Assembly (NCBI GenBank): GCA_026770585.1
Contig: MU646731.1
Location: 241,718 to 253,035 of the forward strand
Source of the DNA: Baffinella frigidus
Lineage: Eukaryota; Cryptophyceae; Cryptomonadales; Baffinellaceae
DNA length: 11,318 bases
Direction of reading: 5' to 3'
The position numbers and the translations under genes were made by a program. Positions 1 through 7,153 of the stretch are shown piece after piece (the first letter of the stretch is position 1; the number at the start of each line of letters is the position of its first letter). The notes beneath the pieces were generated by a model, which had not been told where the DNA came from, did not search any database, and was given only the letters and a program-made list of their open reading frames with translations.

Positions 1-178
1 AACCCGGAACCCGGAACCCGAAACCCCAAACCCGAAACCCGAAACCCGGAACCCGAAACCCGAAACCCGAAACCCGGAACCCGGAACCCGAAACCTGAAA
101 TTCGGAACCCGAAACCCGAAACCCGGAACCTGAAACCTGAAATTCGAAACCCGAAACCCGAAACCCGAAACCCGAAAG
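1..178. repeat. Degenerate telomere-like heptamer array (CCCGAAA type)
   Basis: Tandem heptamers, mostly AAACCCG with GGAACCC and AAACCTG variants and two AAATTCG interruptions. It matches the C-rich strand of the plant-type telomere repeat except for one base per unit (G for T). The array runs off the left edge of the window. Variant repeats of this kind are typical of subtelomeric or interstitial arrays rather than the extreme chromosome end. Confidence 0.9.
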
Positions 179-191
179 TCGCCCGCACCTC

Positions 192-352
192 CTCGGGGGG
201 GTACCACGCCAGATTCTTGGAAGGGGTTGCCAAAAGTTAATTCCCCTGCAAGGAATACGGAAATTGTTTACTTTCGGGATAGTTCGGGCGTCAAATAGGA
301 CGCTCGGAAAGAGCCGAGCCCCCTCGAACATTCTGGCGTGGTACTGCCCGAG
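192..352. mobile_element. Fold-back (MITE-like) element with imperfect terminal inverted repeats
   Basis: GTACCACGCCAGA at 201-213 is the exact reverse complement of 332-344. Pairing continues imperfectly outward into the C/G-rich flanks (192-200 and 345-352) and inward for about 15 bases (roughly 10 of 15 matching). The element has no coding capacity. Its right terminus closely matches the left terminus of the fold-back at 5545-5679, which supports a repeat family. No clear target-site duplication was found. Confidence 0.6.
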
Positions 353-377
353 CCTTTTTATTCGTTCCCGCAGTTAA

Positions 378-498
378 GGTTAGCCACACAGCGGGTTACG
401 AGGGGATTTCGGGCCCATTTTGGGCCGAGTTTCCGTTACCTTATCCGTAGGAATCCCTCTATGCCCTTACGGGTTGCCTACCGTAGGGTCGTAGGTCT
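378..498 (+). repeat. Dispersed ~120 bp repeat, copy 1
   Basis: Shares long identical stretches with 2379-2501 and 8723-8828, including the core GTTACCTTATCCGTAGG, and a short hairpin GGCCC...GGGCC upstream of the core. A C-rich stretch and TACCGTAGGGTC follow in copies 1 and 2. All three share a start near AGCGGG. The order of motifs is constant across copies, as expected of a dispersed element, but no coding frame is shared. Confidence 0.75.
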
Positions 499-927
499 CA
501 ACGCTTAAGGGTTATTCAGAGATCCCTTTGAAGTTCGCTGTGTGGGTGGCGCAGTTGGAAGGCGCACCGTTCTTCAGGGCTTTGATGGTGTCCTTCATCC
601 TGCCCTTAGGTCCTTTAGGTTCTTTAGGTTATTTTAACTCCCACCATAGGCGGACACTGGAATTTATCCTGCAGGAAGGACCTGCTTCCCTTAGGATCGC
701 ATCAAGCCCCCGGTGCAGAAGGAACTCATGCCCGCATGCTCCACCACGTCCCACACGAGAATGCTACAGGGGCCTATTTAAAAGTGAGATGCTTTTACAA
801 GTGGGCATTTGTGTGGTAACTTCCGTGAGATTGGTCACGTAACTCTGCGAAATTAGACAGTCACGAGGTTGGTAACGTTATCCTGGTACAAACATTTACA
901 ACCCCAGATGTAAATATGATCCTCCAG
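499..927. other. No recognised gene; low-complexity-free spacer
   Basis: No convincing coding region, splice structure or repeat array was seen. A 104-residue frame at 528-842 shows no recognisable domain. The only structure noticed is GGTCACGTAACT at 833-844, which is exactly inverted at 1003-1014. Confidence 0.5.
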
Positions 928-1371
928 CATTCTCGAGTGGGTGCCAGCGCTGCCTCCGTCTGGTCGGCTGCCTATGCGCAAGTTGCCATGCCGGGCTCAC
1001 CTAGTTACGTGACCGATATAACGAAAATTACTGCACAAAGGCTACATACTGGGAGGCGAGGGGAACAGCCCCGCCGGCAGGCTCTTGAGCGCCCGCGTGA
1101 CCGGTCACGCGGACGCCGAAGCCAACTGTCCGAGGTGACTGCCTTGCCATGTTCCGTCGATGAGGTGTTGACATACGAAAATTACTGCACAAAGGCTACA
1201 TACTGGAAGGCGACACGCAAGAGCAGAAAGATGCTCTAGAGAGTCACCTACCCAGAGTCGTATATCACCGAGTATACAACAGTATACGAAGATTAAACAG
1301 GCCCTTCTAACATTCTCGTGTGGCTGCCTCCGTCGGGTCGGCTGACTATTCGCAAGTTGGCATGCTGGGGT
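928..1371. repeat. Locally duplicated segment with two pairs of direct repeats
   Basis: A 32 bp sequence beginning ACGAAAATTACTGCACAAAG is identical at 1021-1052 and 1175-1206. A second pair at 928-1000 and 1311-1370 shares CATTCTCG, GCTGCCTCCGTC, GGTCGGCTG and CGCAAGTTG in the same order with small deletions. This points to local segmental duplication with later divergence. No gene was recognised in it. Confidence 0.7.
1093..1112. other. 20 bp perfect palindrome
   Basis: CCGCGTGACCGGTCACGCGG reads identically on both strands. It sits between the two 32 bp direct repeats at 1021 and 1175. Its role is unknown; it could be a dimeric protein-binding site or a remnant of an inverted repeat. Confidence 0.85.
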
Positions 1372-1668
1372 TAACGGTACGCAGCCGTCAACTTCGAGCG
1401 GGGAAGAGCCCTGTCTCACCAGAATAGAGGGACAAAATAGACTGCGGCAGAGCTAGAAACGTGCCCTTCTGCAAGGTTGGCTTCTCTCAAATGACTCATT
1501 GACCCTGTCCGATCTGGGAAAAGAATATGTTAACAGGATTAAGAGGAAACTTACAGGCCGCCCCCCCGCACGCTTCCCCGGCTATGACCCACCTCCCCGT
1601 AGGCGCCAAGGCAGGATGCCGATGCCGCCAAGGCAGGGGAGCACGCACCCCCGCGCGGGCGTGAACCA
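1372..1668. other. No recognised gene
   Basis: No array, strong inverted repeat or recognisable coding segment was seen. From about 1559 the composition becomes GC-rich and proline-codon-like in several frames, grading into the repeat block that follows. Confidence 0.4.
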
Positions 1669-2206
1669 ACCCCCTGGACCCCCTGGACCCTTTGGGCGGC
1701 AGGTGGATGCTTCCCCGACGGCCGCGGCAGGGAAGAGCAAGGCGGAAGTGGATGCCGCCGAGGCCGGGGAGCGCGCGTCCGTCGGCGGCGGGCGTGAACT
1801 AACCCCCCTGGACCCTTCGGGCGGCAGGTGGAAGCTTCTCCGGCGGCTGCGGGAGTGGCCAATGGCGGTGGGCGTGGCACGATCTCACCCTTAGGGGAGA
1901 GCACGTCCAAAGGCGGCGGGCGGGGCACGATCTCACCCCCTGGACTCTTTGGGCGGCAGGTGGAGGCCGTGGGAGGGGAGCGCGTGCCCGTCAGCGGCGG
2001 TCAAGGCACGATCTCGCTCGTAGGGGAGCGCGCGCTGTCCCCCGCGGGGCTCCCCTCGATGACGTCAAAACGATCCCTGGAACGTTCGGCGGCAGTTCCA
2101 GGTGGAAGCGCGTCGTCAACTGACCCCCTGGACCCTGCCCGGCAGGTCATCTCTCCGGATCCTTCGGCGGGAGGGGAGCGCGCGCCCGTCGGGGGCGGGC
2201 GTGGCA

Positions 2207-2269
2207 CGATCTCTCCCTTAGGGGAGAGCGCGCCCAACGGGGTTGGGCGCGGCACTAAGGGAGAGATCG
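2207..2269. other. Long two-part hairpin (cruciform-capable)
   Basis: CGATCTCTCCCTTA (2207-2220) pairs perfectly with 2256-2269, and inside it CGCGCCCAAC (2229-2238) pairs perfectly with 2242-2251 around a 3-base loop. Two short unpaired stretches separate the stems. It lies inside the GC-rich repeat block and probably arose by inversion of one repeat phrase. Confidence 0.8.
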
Positions 2270-2378
2270 GGGGCGGGCGAGGCACGATCTCAACCGGAGG
2301 GGAGCGCGCGCTGTCCCCCGTGGGGCCCTCCGCGAGGACGTCGAGCGACCCCTGGAACGTTCGGCGACAGTTCCAGGT

Positions 2379-2501
2379 GGCTGACCCACACAGCGGGCTT
2401 CGAAGGGATTTTCGGCCCGAATCGGGCCATCTTTCTGTTACCTTATCCGTAGGAACCCCCCCTATGTCCCTAGGGATTGCCTACCGTAGGGTCCTAGGTC
2501 T
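2379..2501 (+). repeat. Dispersed ~120 bp repeat, copy 2
   Basis: Homologous to 378-498 and 8723-8828. It contains GTTACCTTATCCGTAGG and TACCGTAGGGTCCTAGG. The internal hairpin here is GGCCCGA-A-TCGGGCC. It is flanked by two copies of the CCCTGGAACGTTCGGCG-containing segment (2336 and 2514). Confidence 0.75.
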
Positions 2502-2564
2502 TGTCCCCGCGATGAGGACGTCAAGCGATCCCTGGAACGTTCGGCGGCAGTTCTAGATGGCAGG

Positions 2565-2893
2565 CTCTACACCATGAACCCTGAACCCTGAACCCTGAAC
2601 GCTACACTATGAACCCTGAACCCTGAACCCTGAACGCTACACCCTGAATCCTGAACCCTGAACCCTGAACCCTGAACCCTGAACCCTGAACCCTGAACCC
2701 TAAACGCTACACTATGGACCCTGAACCCTGAACCCTGAACCCTGAACCCTGAACCCTGAACCCTACACACTGAACCCTAAACCCCAAACCCTAAACCCTA
2801 AACCCTAAACCCTACACCCTACACCCTAAACCCTAAACCCTACACCCTCAACCCTAAACCCTGAACCCTAAACCCTAAACCCTAAACCCTAAA
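2565..2893. repeat. Telomere-like heptamer array (CCCTGAA then CCCTAAA)
   Basis: The left two thirds is mainly CCCTGAA and the right part mainly CCCTAAA. Interruptions of the form GCTACACNATG near 2602 and 2707 (with a related CTACACCATG at the start) suggest a higher-order unit. The array ends in CGCTGTTCCAG, which doubles as a pyrimidine-plus-AG acceptor-like boundary to the next array. Confidence 0.9.
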
Positions 2894-2904
2894 CGCTGTT
2901 CCAG

Positions 2905-3820
2905 GCCTTGGAGGCGGAGGCGCCCTCACTTGTGGAGATCGTCCCGGCTGCCGACGCGCCTACGGGGAGGTATACACCGTGTTTTTTGTACGTATATTTC
3001 GTGTGTTTCAGGCGTCGACGGGGAGGTATATGCCGTGTTTTTTGTACGTATATTATGTGTATTTCAGGCGGAGACGCCCTCGCTTGTGGAGATCGTCACG
3101 GCTGCTGACGCGCCTACGGGGAGGTATATACCGTGGTTTTTGTACGTATGTTAGGTATATGCCGTGTTTTTGTGCGTGTATTATGTGTGTTTCAGGCGGA
3201 GGCGCCCTCCCTTGTGGAGATCGTCACGGCTGCCGACGCGCCTACGGGGAGGTATATACCGTGTTTTTTGTACGTATATTAGGTATATACCGTGTTTTTG
3301 TGCGTGTATTATGTGTGTTTCAGGCGGAGGCGCCCTCCCTTGTGGAGATCGTCACGGCTGCCAACGCGCATACGGGGGAGGTGAGTCATCGCTCGAGAGA
3401 GAGAGAGAGGGAAAGAGTGAGAGAGAGGGAGAGAGAGAAGGGGCGAGGGAGGGAGAGAGAGAGAGGGAGAGAGGGGGAGAGAGAGGGGGAGGGGGGAGGA
3501 GAGAGGCGGAGGCGCCCTCGCTTGTGGAGATCGTCACGGCTGCCGACTCGCCGACAGGGAGGTATATGCCGTGTTTTTGGTACGTATATTAGGTATATAC
3601 CGTGTTTTTTTGTATGTATATTATGTGTGTTTCAGGCGGAGGCGCCCTCGCTTGTGGAGATCGTCACGGCTGCCGACGCGCCTACGGGGAGGTATATACC
3701 GTGTTTTTTATACGTATATTAGGTATATACCGTGTTTTTTGTATGTATATTATGTGTGTTTCAGGCGGAGGCGCCCTCGCTTGTGGAGATCGTCACGGCT
3801 GCCGACTCGCCTACGGGGAG
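2905..3820 (+). repeat. Tandem array of exon-like cassettes, period ~128 bp
   Basis: Full core segments lie at 2905-2969, 3068-3123, 3196-3251, 3324-3380, 3506-3561, 3636-3691 and 3765-3820; 3012-3025 is a shortened copy. In most, the core follows TTTCAG and ends ACGGGGAG before GTATAT, that is, AG|core|GT as in a spliced exon. The copy ending at 3380 has the ideal donor GTGAGT; the last copy has GC in place of GT. Core length is 56 bases in most copies, 57 at 3324 and 65 at 2905. One frame reads AEAPSLVEIVTAADAPTGR, but all three forward frames are nearly free of stops, so the coding frame is uncertain. Spacers are AT-rich and themselves contain a duplicated GTATATNCCGTGTTTTT. It could be a duplicated exon array or simply a minisatellite. 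Confidence 0.7.
3391..3505. repeat. GA-rich purine tract
   Basis: About 115 bases almost entirely of G and A on this strand, with GAGAGA and GGGAGG phrases. It replaces the usual AT-rich spacer between the cassettes ending at 3380 and starting at 3506. The spliced-exon interpretation would make it part of an intron. It is expanded microsatellite sequence. Confidence 0.9.
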
Positions 3821-3868
3821 GCACGTCCCCCCGGAGTCCTAAATTTAGACCCCCTAAAAAACGACCCT

Positions 3869-3983
3869 CTAGCTCTGCCTGAGTTTTATTCTGATTCAAG
3901 GCTTTCTATTCGCCCCTTTGTACTGGATTTCTGCTCTTACATACTTGTAAGGACGAGCCAGAATAAAACTCAGGCAGAGCTAG
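3869..3983. mobile_element. MITE-like element A, copy 1 (25 bp perfect terminal inverted repeats)
   Basis: Positions 3869-3893, starting CTAGCTCTGCCTGAG, are the exact reverse complement of 3959-3983. The 115 bp element has no coding capacity. A second copy in opposite orientation lies at 4810-4925, with the interior also conserved. Directly outside each end is a ~33 bp direct repeat beginning GAGTCCT and containing AATTTAGACCCC (3834-3868 and 3984-4016). That is far longer than normal target duplications, so it may be a pre-existing tandem repeat. Confidence 0.8.
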
Positions 3984-4137
3984 GAGTCCTGAATTTAGAC
4001 CCCTCCAAAAACTGGCATACTTCCCATCCACCCGTACGTCAGCCCGGAGTCCTAGCGGCTTCTGCCCTCTGCACCCCTCCACGCCCCCTTCCTTCAGAAC
4101 GGACCCTTGCTATTCCTGAGCAAGACTGGGCTCGCCA

Positions 4138-4215
4138 TCGGCAGGTGGGCCCGGACCGAACATTCTCTCTAGAGAATAGGCGAGCGTCTAGCGCCACCTC
4201 GGAAGTCTCGCATGA
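4138..4215 (+). repeat. Dispersed repeat also present at 4438-4520
   Basis: GGCAGGTGGGCC, a CTCTAGA-containing stretch, CGAGCGTC, AGCGCC and CCTCGGAAGTCTC occur in the same order here and at 4438-4520, with small indels. A third short echo of GGAAGTCTCTCA is at 4273. No coding signal was recognised. Confidence 0.65.
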
Positions 4216-4309
4216 CGCTACCTCGCCGCTCTGATCCCTGAACCCTGCACCCTGAACCCTCATCGGCATCGCCGGAAGTCTCTCACGATGCCGCCGTTTT
4301 AAATTGAAT

Positions 4310-4600
4310 CCGTTTTCTTGAATCGATTTTTATGTGTTTGGTCACGTGTCGACCCGCTTTTCGGGGGGGCACGTGACCAACTCCGTGCAACACGCCTACA
4401 ATCGACATTTAAAGAGGGTGCTGGGGTGGCCTCGTGTGGGCAGGTGGGCCGTTGTGGGAGACCGCGCATTCGCTCTAGATAGCGGTCGAGCGTCCAGCGC
4501 CGCCTCGGAAGTCTCTCAAGTCTCTCGAAACGCGTCGCCGATCTCTCCCGACTTTACTCCGCCGCAGAGCCCACCCGAGGTGCCCCCTCTCCACACGAGG
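4310..4600 (+). repeat. Repeat with CACGTG hairpin, copy 1
   Basis: The copy contains the hairpin TTGGTCACGTG (4338-4348) with its exact complement at 4370-4380. It then shares with 4640-4820 the phrases GCCTACA, GCCTCGTGT, CTCCGCCGCAG and GCCCACCCGAGGTGC. Compared with the second copy it carries an internal segment (4438-4550) related to 4138-4215. Its end preserves the uninterrupted sequence at the point where element A is inserted in the second copy. Confidence 0.65.
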
Positions 4601-4639
4601 CGGACCAATCACCCTTTTTAAAACCCAAAAGCTGAACAC

Positions 4640-4820
4640 GTTGGGCAATGTGTAGTAATTTTCTTTGGGGTGGTCACGTGGCTACACGCTTTTCGTGTAG
4701 CCACGTGACCAACTCCCTTCAAAATGCCTACACGCGATATTTTAGAAGGGCGCTGGATCAGCCTCGTGTAAAGTCGACTTGACTCCGCCGCAGGGCCCAC
4801 CCGAGGTGCTGTCTGAGTTT
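4640..4820 (+). repeat. Repeat with CACGTG hairpin, copy 2
   Basis: Homologous to 4310-4600. Its hairpin is longer: 4671-4688 (TGGTCACGTGGCTACACG) pairs perfectly with 4694-4711 around the loop CTTTT. Downstream it keeps GCCTACAC, GCCTCGTGT, CTCCGCCGCAG and CCCACCCGAGGTG before being interrupted by element A. Confidence 0.7.
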
Positions 4821-4925
4821 TATTCTGGCTCGTCCTTACAAGTATTTAAGAGCAGAAATCCAGTACAGTAAGGGCGAATAGAAAGCCTTTATGACGAGGC
4901 ACAATACAACTCAGGCAGAGCTAGC
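4810..4925. mobile_element. MITE-like element A, copy 2, inverted, with target-site duplication
   Basis: The interior is the reverse complement of 3869-3983 with few changes, including GGCTCGTCCTTACAAGTAT and AGAGCAGAAATCCAGTACA. The left terminal repeat is partly eroded; the right end CTCAGGCAGAGCTAG is intact. AGGTGC at 4804-4809 is repeated at 4926-4931. The homologous copy at 4575-4595 reads CCGAGGTGCC followed by CCCTCTCC, where the interrupted copy resumes with CACCTCTGCC after the insertion. This is the pattern of an insertion with a ~6 bp duplication. Confidence 0.75.
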
Positions 4926-5266
4926 AGGTGCCACCTCTGCCTCATAACCTGAGCTTATAACCTGATGTTAAGCCCTGAGCCCCATAAATTCAAGTTGACG
5001 GATTATTGTCAAGTTGTCGGTTCTGGTTTTGCGGGACGGATCTGTCAACTTTAGAGCGAAAAAGAGCTCCGTGTCATCAAATTGGTGAGAGCGAGTCAGA
5101 CTGAGGCAGGGCGAGAGGTTGCTTCTGGCTGTGAGAAAATAAGCAGGAATCTGCTGCAGAAAATAAGCAGAAATTAGCTGTAGAGGTTGCTGCGCGCCCA
5201 CGCGTTTCTGCGAGCGTCGCACACGCACACCATATGCCAACCCTTCAGACCCACCATGTCTCCCCC
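4926..5266. other. Unique-looking sequence, no recognised gene
   Basis: A minus-strand open frame (4968-5291, 107 codons) crosses this stretch; its C-terminal part is not low-complexity, but I recognise no domain. A short tandem duplication of GAAAATAAGCAG with a CTGCTG/TAGCTG tail is at about 5134-5181. No array or long inverted repeat was seen. Confidence 0.35.
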
Positions 5267-6043
5267 GCCAGGGCCGTACGCCACCCTGCACCCTTCCAGC
5301 CGGGCATGCTGAACCCTAAACCCTAAACCCTCTCTACCCCACCAGGGACGTGCATCACCCTTCACGCCTCCAGTCGGGCACGCTAAACCTTGACCCCTAA
5401 ACCTTGAACCCTAAACCTTGAACCCTAAACCCTAAGCCCTAAACCCTAAACCCTAAACCCTGAACACTCTCTCCCCCTCCAGGGGCGCGCGTCACCCTTC
5501 ACCCCTCCAACCGGGCACCCTAAACCCTAAACCCTAAACCCCAACCACGCCAGAATGATCGAAGGAAAGCGACGCCTTATTCGCCTTATTCACGACAGAT
5601 CTGTCGTGGTTGACTCAAGAATTCAAGTGGTTTCCCTTGAAAGATGTCAAAAGGGGATGTTTCGATCCGCCTGGCATGGAAACCCTAACCCCCCCCCCCC
5701 CCCTGGCAGGGACGTACGTCACCGTTCACGCCTCCAGCCAGCCACCTACCTCACCCTCCTCAACCCTAAACCCTAAACTCTAACCCCTAGAACCATGAAT
5801 CATAAACTCTGACACCCCCCGGCAGGGGCGTGCGTCACCGTTCACCCCTCCAGCCGGGCACGCTACACCCTAAACCCTCAACCCTCAACCCTTAACCCTA
5901 AACCCTCTCCCCCCCGGCAGGGACGTGCGTCACCCTTCACGCCTCCAGCCGAGCACGCTACACCCTAAACCCTAAACCCTAAACCCTAAACCCTGTTCCA
6001 GGTCCAGGGGCGCGCGTTATCGTTGACGCCTCCCGCCGGGCAC
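5267..6043. repeat. Compound repeat: seven ~40 bp GC-rich units alternating with telomeric arrays
   Basis: Units start near 5267, 5342, 5478, 5705, 5821, 5916 and 5997. Each begins CCAGG or GCAGG after a C-rich tract and carries variants of GGGACGTGCGTCACCCTTCA and CCTCCAGCCGGGCACGCT. Between them are (CCCTAAA)n arrays of different length (5310-5331, 5384-5464, 5518-5544, 5757-5812, 5863-5906, 5959-5996). The left border of each unit resembles a splice acceptor, but no consistent GT donor follows on the + strand, so I do not call these exons. Confidence 0.75.
5545..5679. mobile_element. Fold-back element inserted in telomeric repeats
   Basis: The left end CCACGCCAGAATGATCGAA is imperfectly inverted at the right end (TTCGATCCGCCTGGCATGG, ending 5679). 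An 18 bp perfect palindrome CACGACAGATCTGTCGTG lies near the centre (5591-5608). CCCTAAA-type repeats abut the left side directly and AAACCCTAACCC resumes on the right, so the element interrupts an array. Its terminus resembles that of the element at 192-352. Confidence 0.6.
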
Positions 6044-6639
6044 GCGCACGGAAGCGGGCGGGCGCCTGTGCATTCGTTCCTCGCGCGCCACCCCCATGTG
6101 GGTATCTAGACAGTACTTTGGAGTCTTTGGAGTGCCTGGGGTGTGGGTTTCTTGGTTCTAAGGGAACCTAAGGATGCAAGGTTATGAGGACGTTCCTCGC
6201 GCGCCACCCCCACGTACGATCCAATCTAATTTTGGAACACGACAGATCCTGTCCCGCTATCTTAGGCTTCCGACGCGGAAGATAAGGTTGTATATGCTAT
6301 TTTAGGTATTCACTGATGCTATCTGACGCCTTTTTATGAGGACAGATTCTGGCATGTTCCGAGAGGAAACTGTTCAGACGATTTCGTTGCCCAAAAGCCA
6401 TCATGCAATACCTTCACTGAGATCACTTCTGTCCTGACACGTTCCCCGCACGCCACCCCCAGACACCTCCCGCCCAACCAAAGCAATCGACCAATACGTT
6501 CACGGAGATGGAGGGTATGCGGGCACCTCCCGCACACCCTCGATTGTCCCACATTGTTGGCCGTGAGGTGAGCCGGTAGTCGGTTCCTCGCGCGCCATCC
6601 GCACGTACGATCCAATGTTGTAGACACTTTCTACTTCTG
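6044..6639. repeat. Gene-poor segment with four dispersed ~25-35 bp direct repeats
   Basis: CGTTCCTCGCGCGCCACCCC and variants occur at 6075-6098, 6191-6225, 6440-6460 and 6582-6616. The second and fourth copies extend through CACGTACGATCCAAT. ATTTCGTTGCCCAAAAG at 6380-6396 begins a ~44 bp block that recurs at 6779-6823. A minus-strand open frame at 6334-6627 has no recognisable domain. Confidence 0.65.
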
Positions 6640-6769
6640 TCCCACTTGATTTCGTCTCATTATTAAAAGTATTTAGCCGTCATTATTAGTTTCAAAGGAG
6701 GATCTCCAGTACAAATTAACTGTGCATCTACGGTTAAATATTTTGATGATGAGACGAAATCAAGTGGGA
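6640..6769. mobile_element. MITE-like element B
   Basis: TCCCACTTGATTTCGTCTCA begins a 21 bp arm (6640-6660) that is perfectly inverted at 6749-6769. Pairing continues inward with a few mismatches and one gap to about 6683 and 6729, giving arms near 40 bp. The 130 bp element is AT-rich compared with its surroundings and has no coding capacity. No clear target duplication was found. Confidence 0.75.
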
Positions 6770-6778
6770 TAGAGCTAT

Positions 6779-6823
6779 AATTTCGTTGCCCAAAAGTAAT
6801 TATGCAATTCCTTTACGGAGATT
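6779..6823 (+). repeat. Second copy of the 6380-6424 direct repeat
   Basis: The block shares TTTCGTTGCCCAAAAG, ATGCAAT and CCTT.AC.GAGAT with the block at 6380-6424. It directly follows element B. Sequence related to GCGCGCCANCCNCACGTACG precedes the element, which suggests that a larger duplicated segment was rearranged around it. Confidence 0.7.
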
Positions 6824-6860
6824 GACCTCCGTGTGTCCCTGCTGAGAAGCCGCGAACAGA

Positions 6861-6958
6861 TTTGGGGTTCGGGGTTTGGGGTTTGAGGTTTGAAGTTTGG
6901 GGTTTAAAGTTTGGGCTTCGGGCTTTGGGGCATGGAGTTTCGTGTTTCGAGTTTCGGG
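6861..6958. repeat. Degenerate telomere-like array, G-rich strand on +
   Basis: TTTGGGG, TTCGGGG, TTTGAGG, TTTCGGG and similar heptamers appear in tandem. The orientation is opposite to the arrays at 1-178, 2565-2893, 5310-5996 and 7897-8180. The array is strongly degenerate, so it is probably an old interstitial array. Confidence 0.75.
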
Positions 6959-7080
6959 TGCAGTGCCCCCGGTGATGCTGGGCGTGTTGACTTTCCGCGT
7001 TTGCCTCAGGTTTCCCGAAAACCTCTGTCAATTGACTTTTGAATACCGCCCCGAAAGGCCCTGCGTGGGAGGCCGGGCGT

Positions 7081-7149
7081 GTTGACTTTCCGCGTTTGTT
7101 GACTTTCCGCATTTGTTGACTTTCCGCGTGTGTTAACTGTTCCGCGTTT
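7081..7149 (+). repeat. 17 bp minisatellite ahead of the His-rich exon
   Basis: Four tandem copies of GTTGACTTTCCGCGTTT begin at 7081, 7098, 7115 and 7132. A further copy is at 6985-7001. The last copy runs into TTGCAG at 7148-7153, which serves as the presumed splice acceptor of the following exon. Confidence 0.85.
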
Positions 7150-7153
7150 GCAG

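Larger units (their letters stand above)
1669..2560. repeat. GC-rich imperfect tandem repeat block
   Basis: The block contains recurring phrases rather than a clean period. CCCCTGGACC with GGCGGCAGGT recurs near 1675, 1805, 1937 and 2125. GGGGAGCGCG with GGCGGGCG and GGCACGATCTC recurs many times between 1765 and 2300. A ~50 bp segment containing CCCTGGAACGTTCGGCG occurs at about 2056, 2336 and 2514. A 242-codon open frame at 1828-2556 reads through it, giving low-complexity Gly/Ser/Pro peptides such as GGGRGTISPLGE. Open frames also exist in other phases and on the other strand, so coding is not supported. Confidence 0.7.

Noticed and set aside
528-842. 104-codon + strand frame
   Set aside because: No domain, no splice support and no repeat-independent evidence of coding.
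1828-2556. 242-codon + strand open frame
   Set aside because: It follows GC-rich imperfect repeats, gives low-complexity Gly/Ser/Pro peptide, runs through a dispersed repeat copy, and open frames exist in other phases and on the other strand.
2567-2770. Minus-strand frame giving GFRVQGS repeats
   Set aside because: This is only the translation of the telomere-like CCCTGAA array.
3164-4234. Several overlapping forward frames of 100-250 codons across the cassette array
   Set aside because: All three frames are open because the repeat lacks stops; they read through AT-rich spacers that look like introns and give repeated YVYYVC-type peptide.
5267-6043. CRISPR-like alternation of conserved units and variable spacers
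   Set aside because: The variable parts are telomeric repeats, not unique spacers; units differ from each other, the context is eukaryotic and no cas-like gene is present.
6334-6627. 97-codon minus-strand frame
   Set aside because: It overlaps dispersed repeats and has no recognisable domain.
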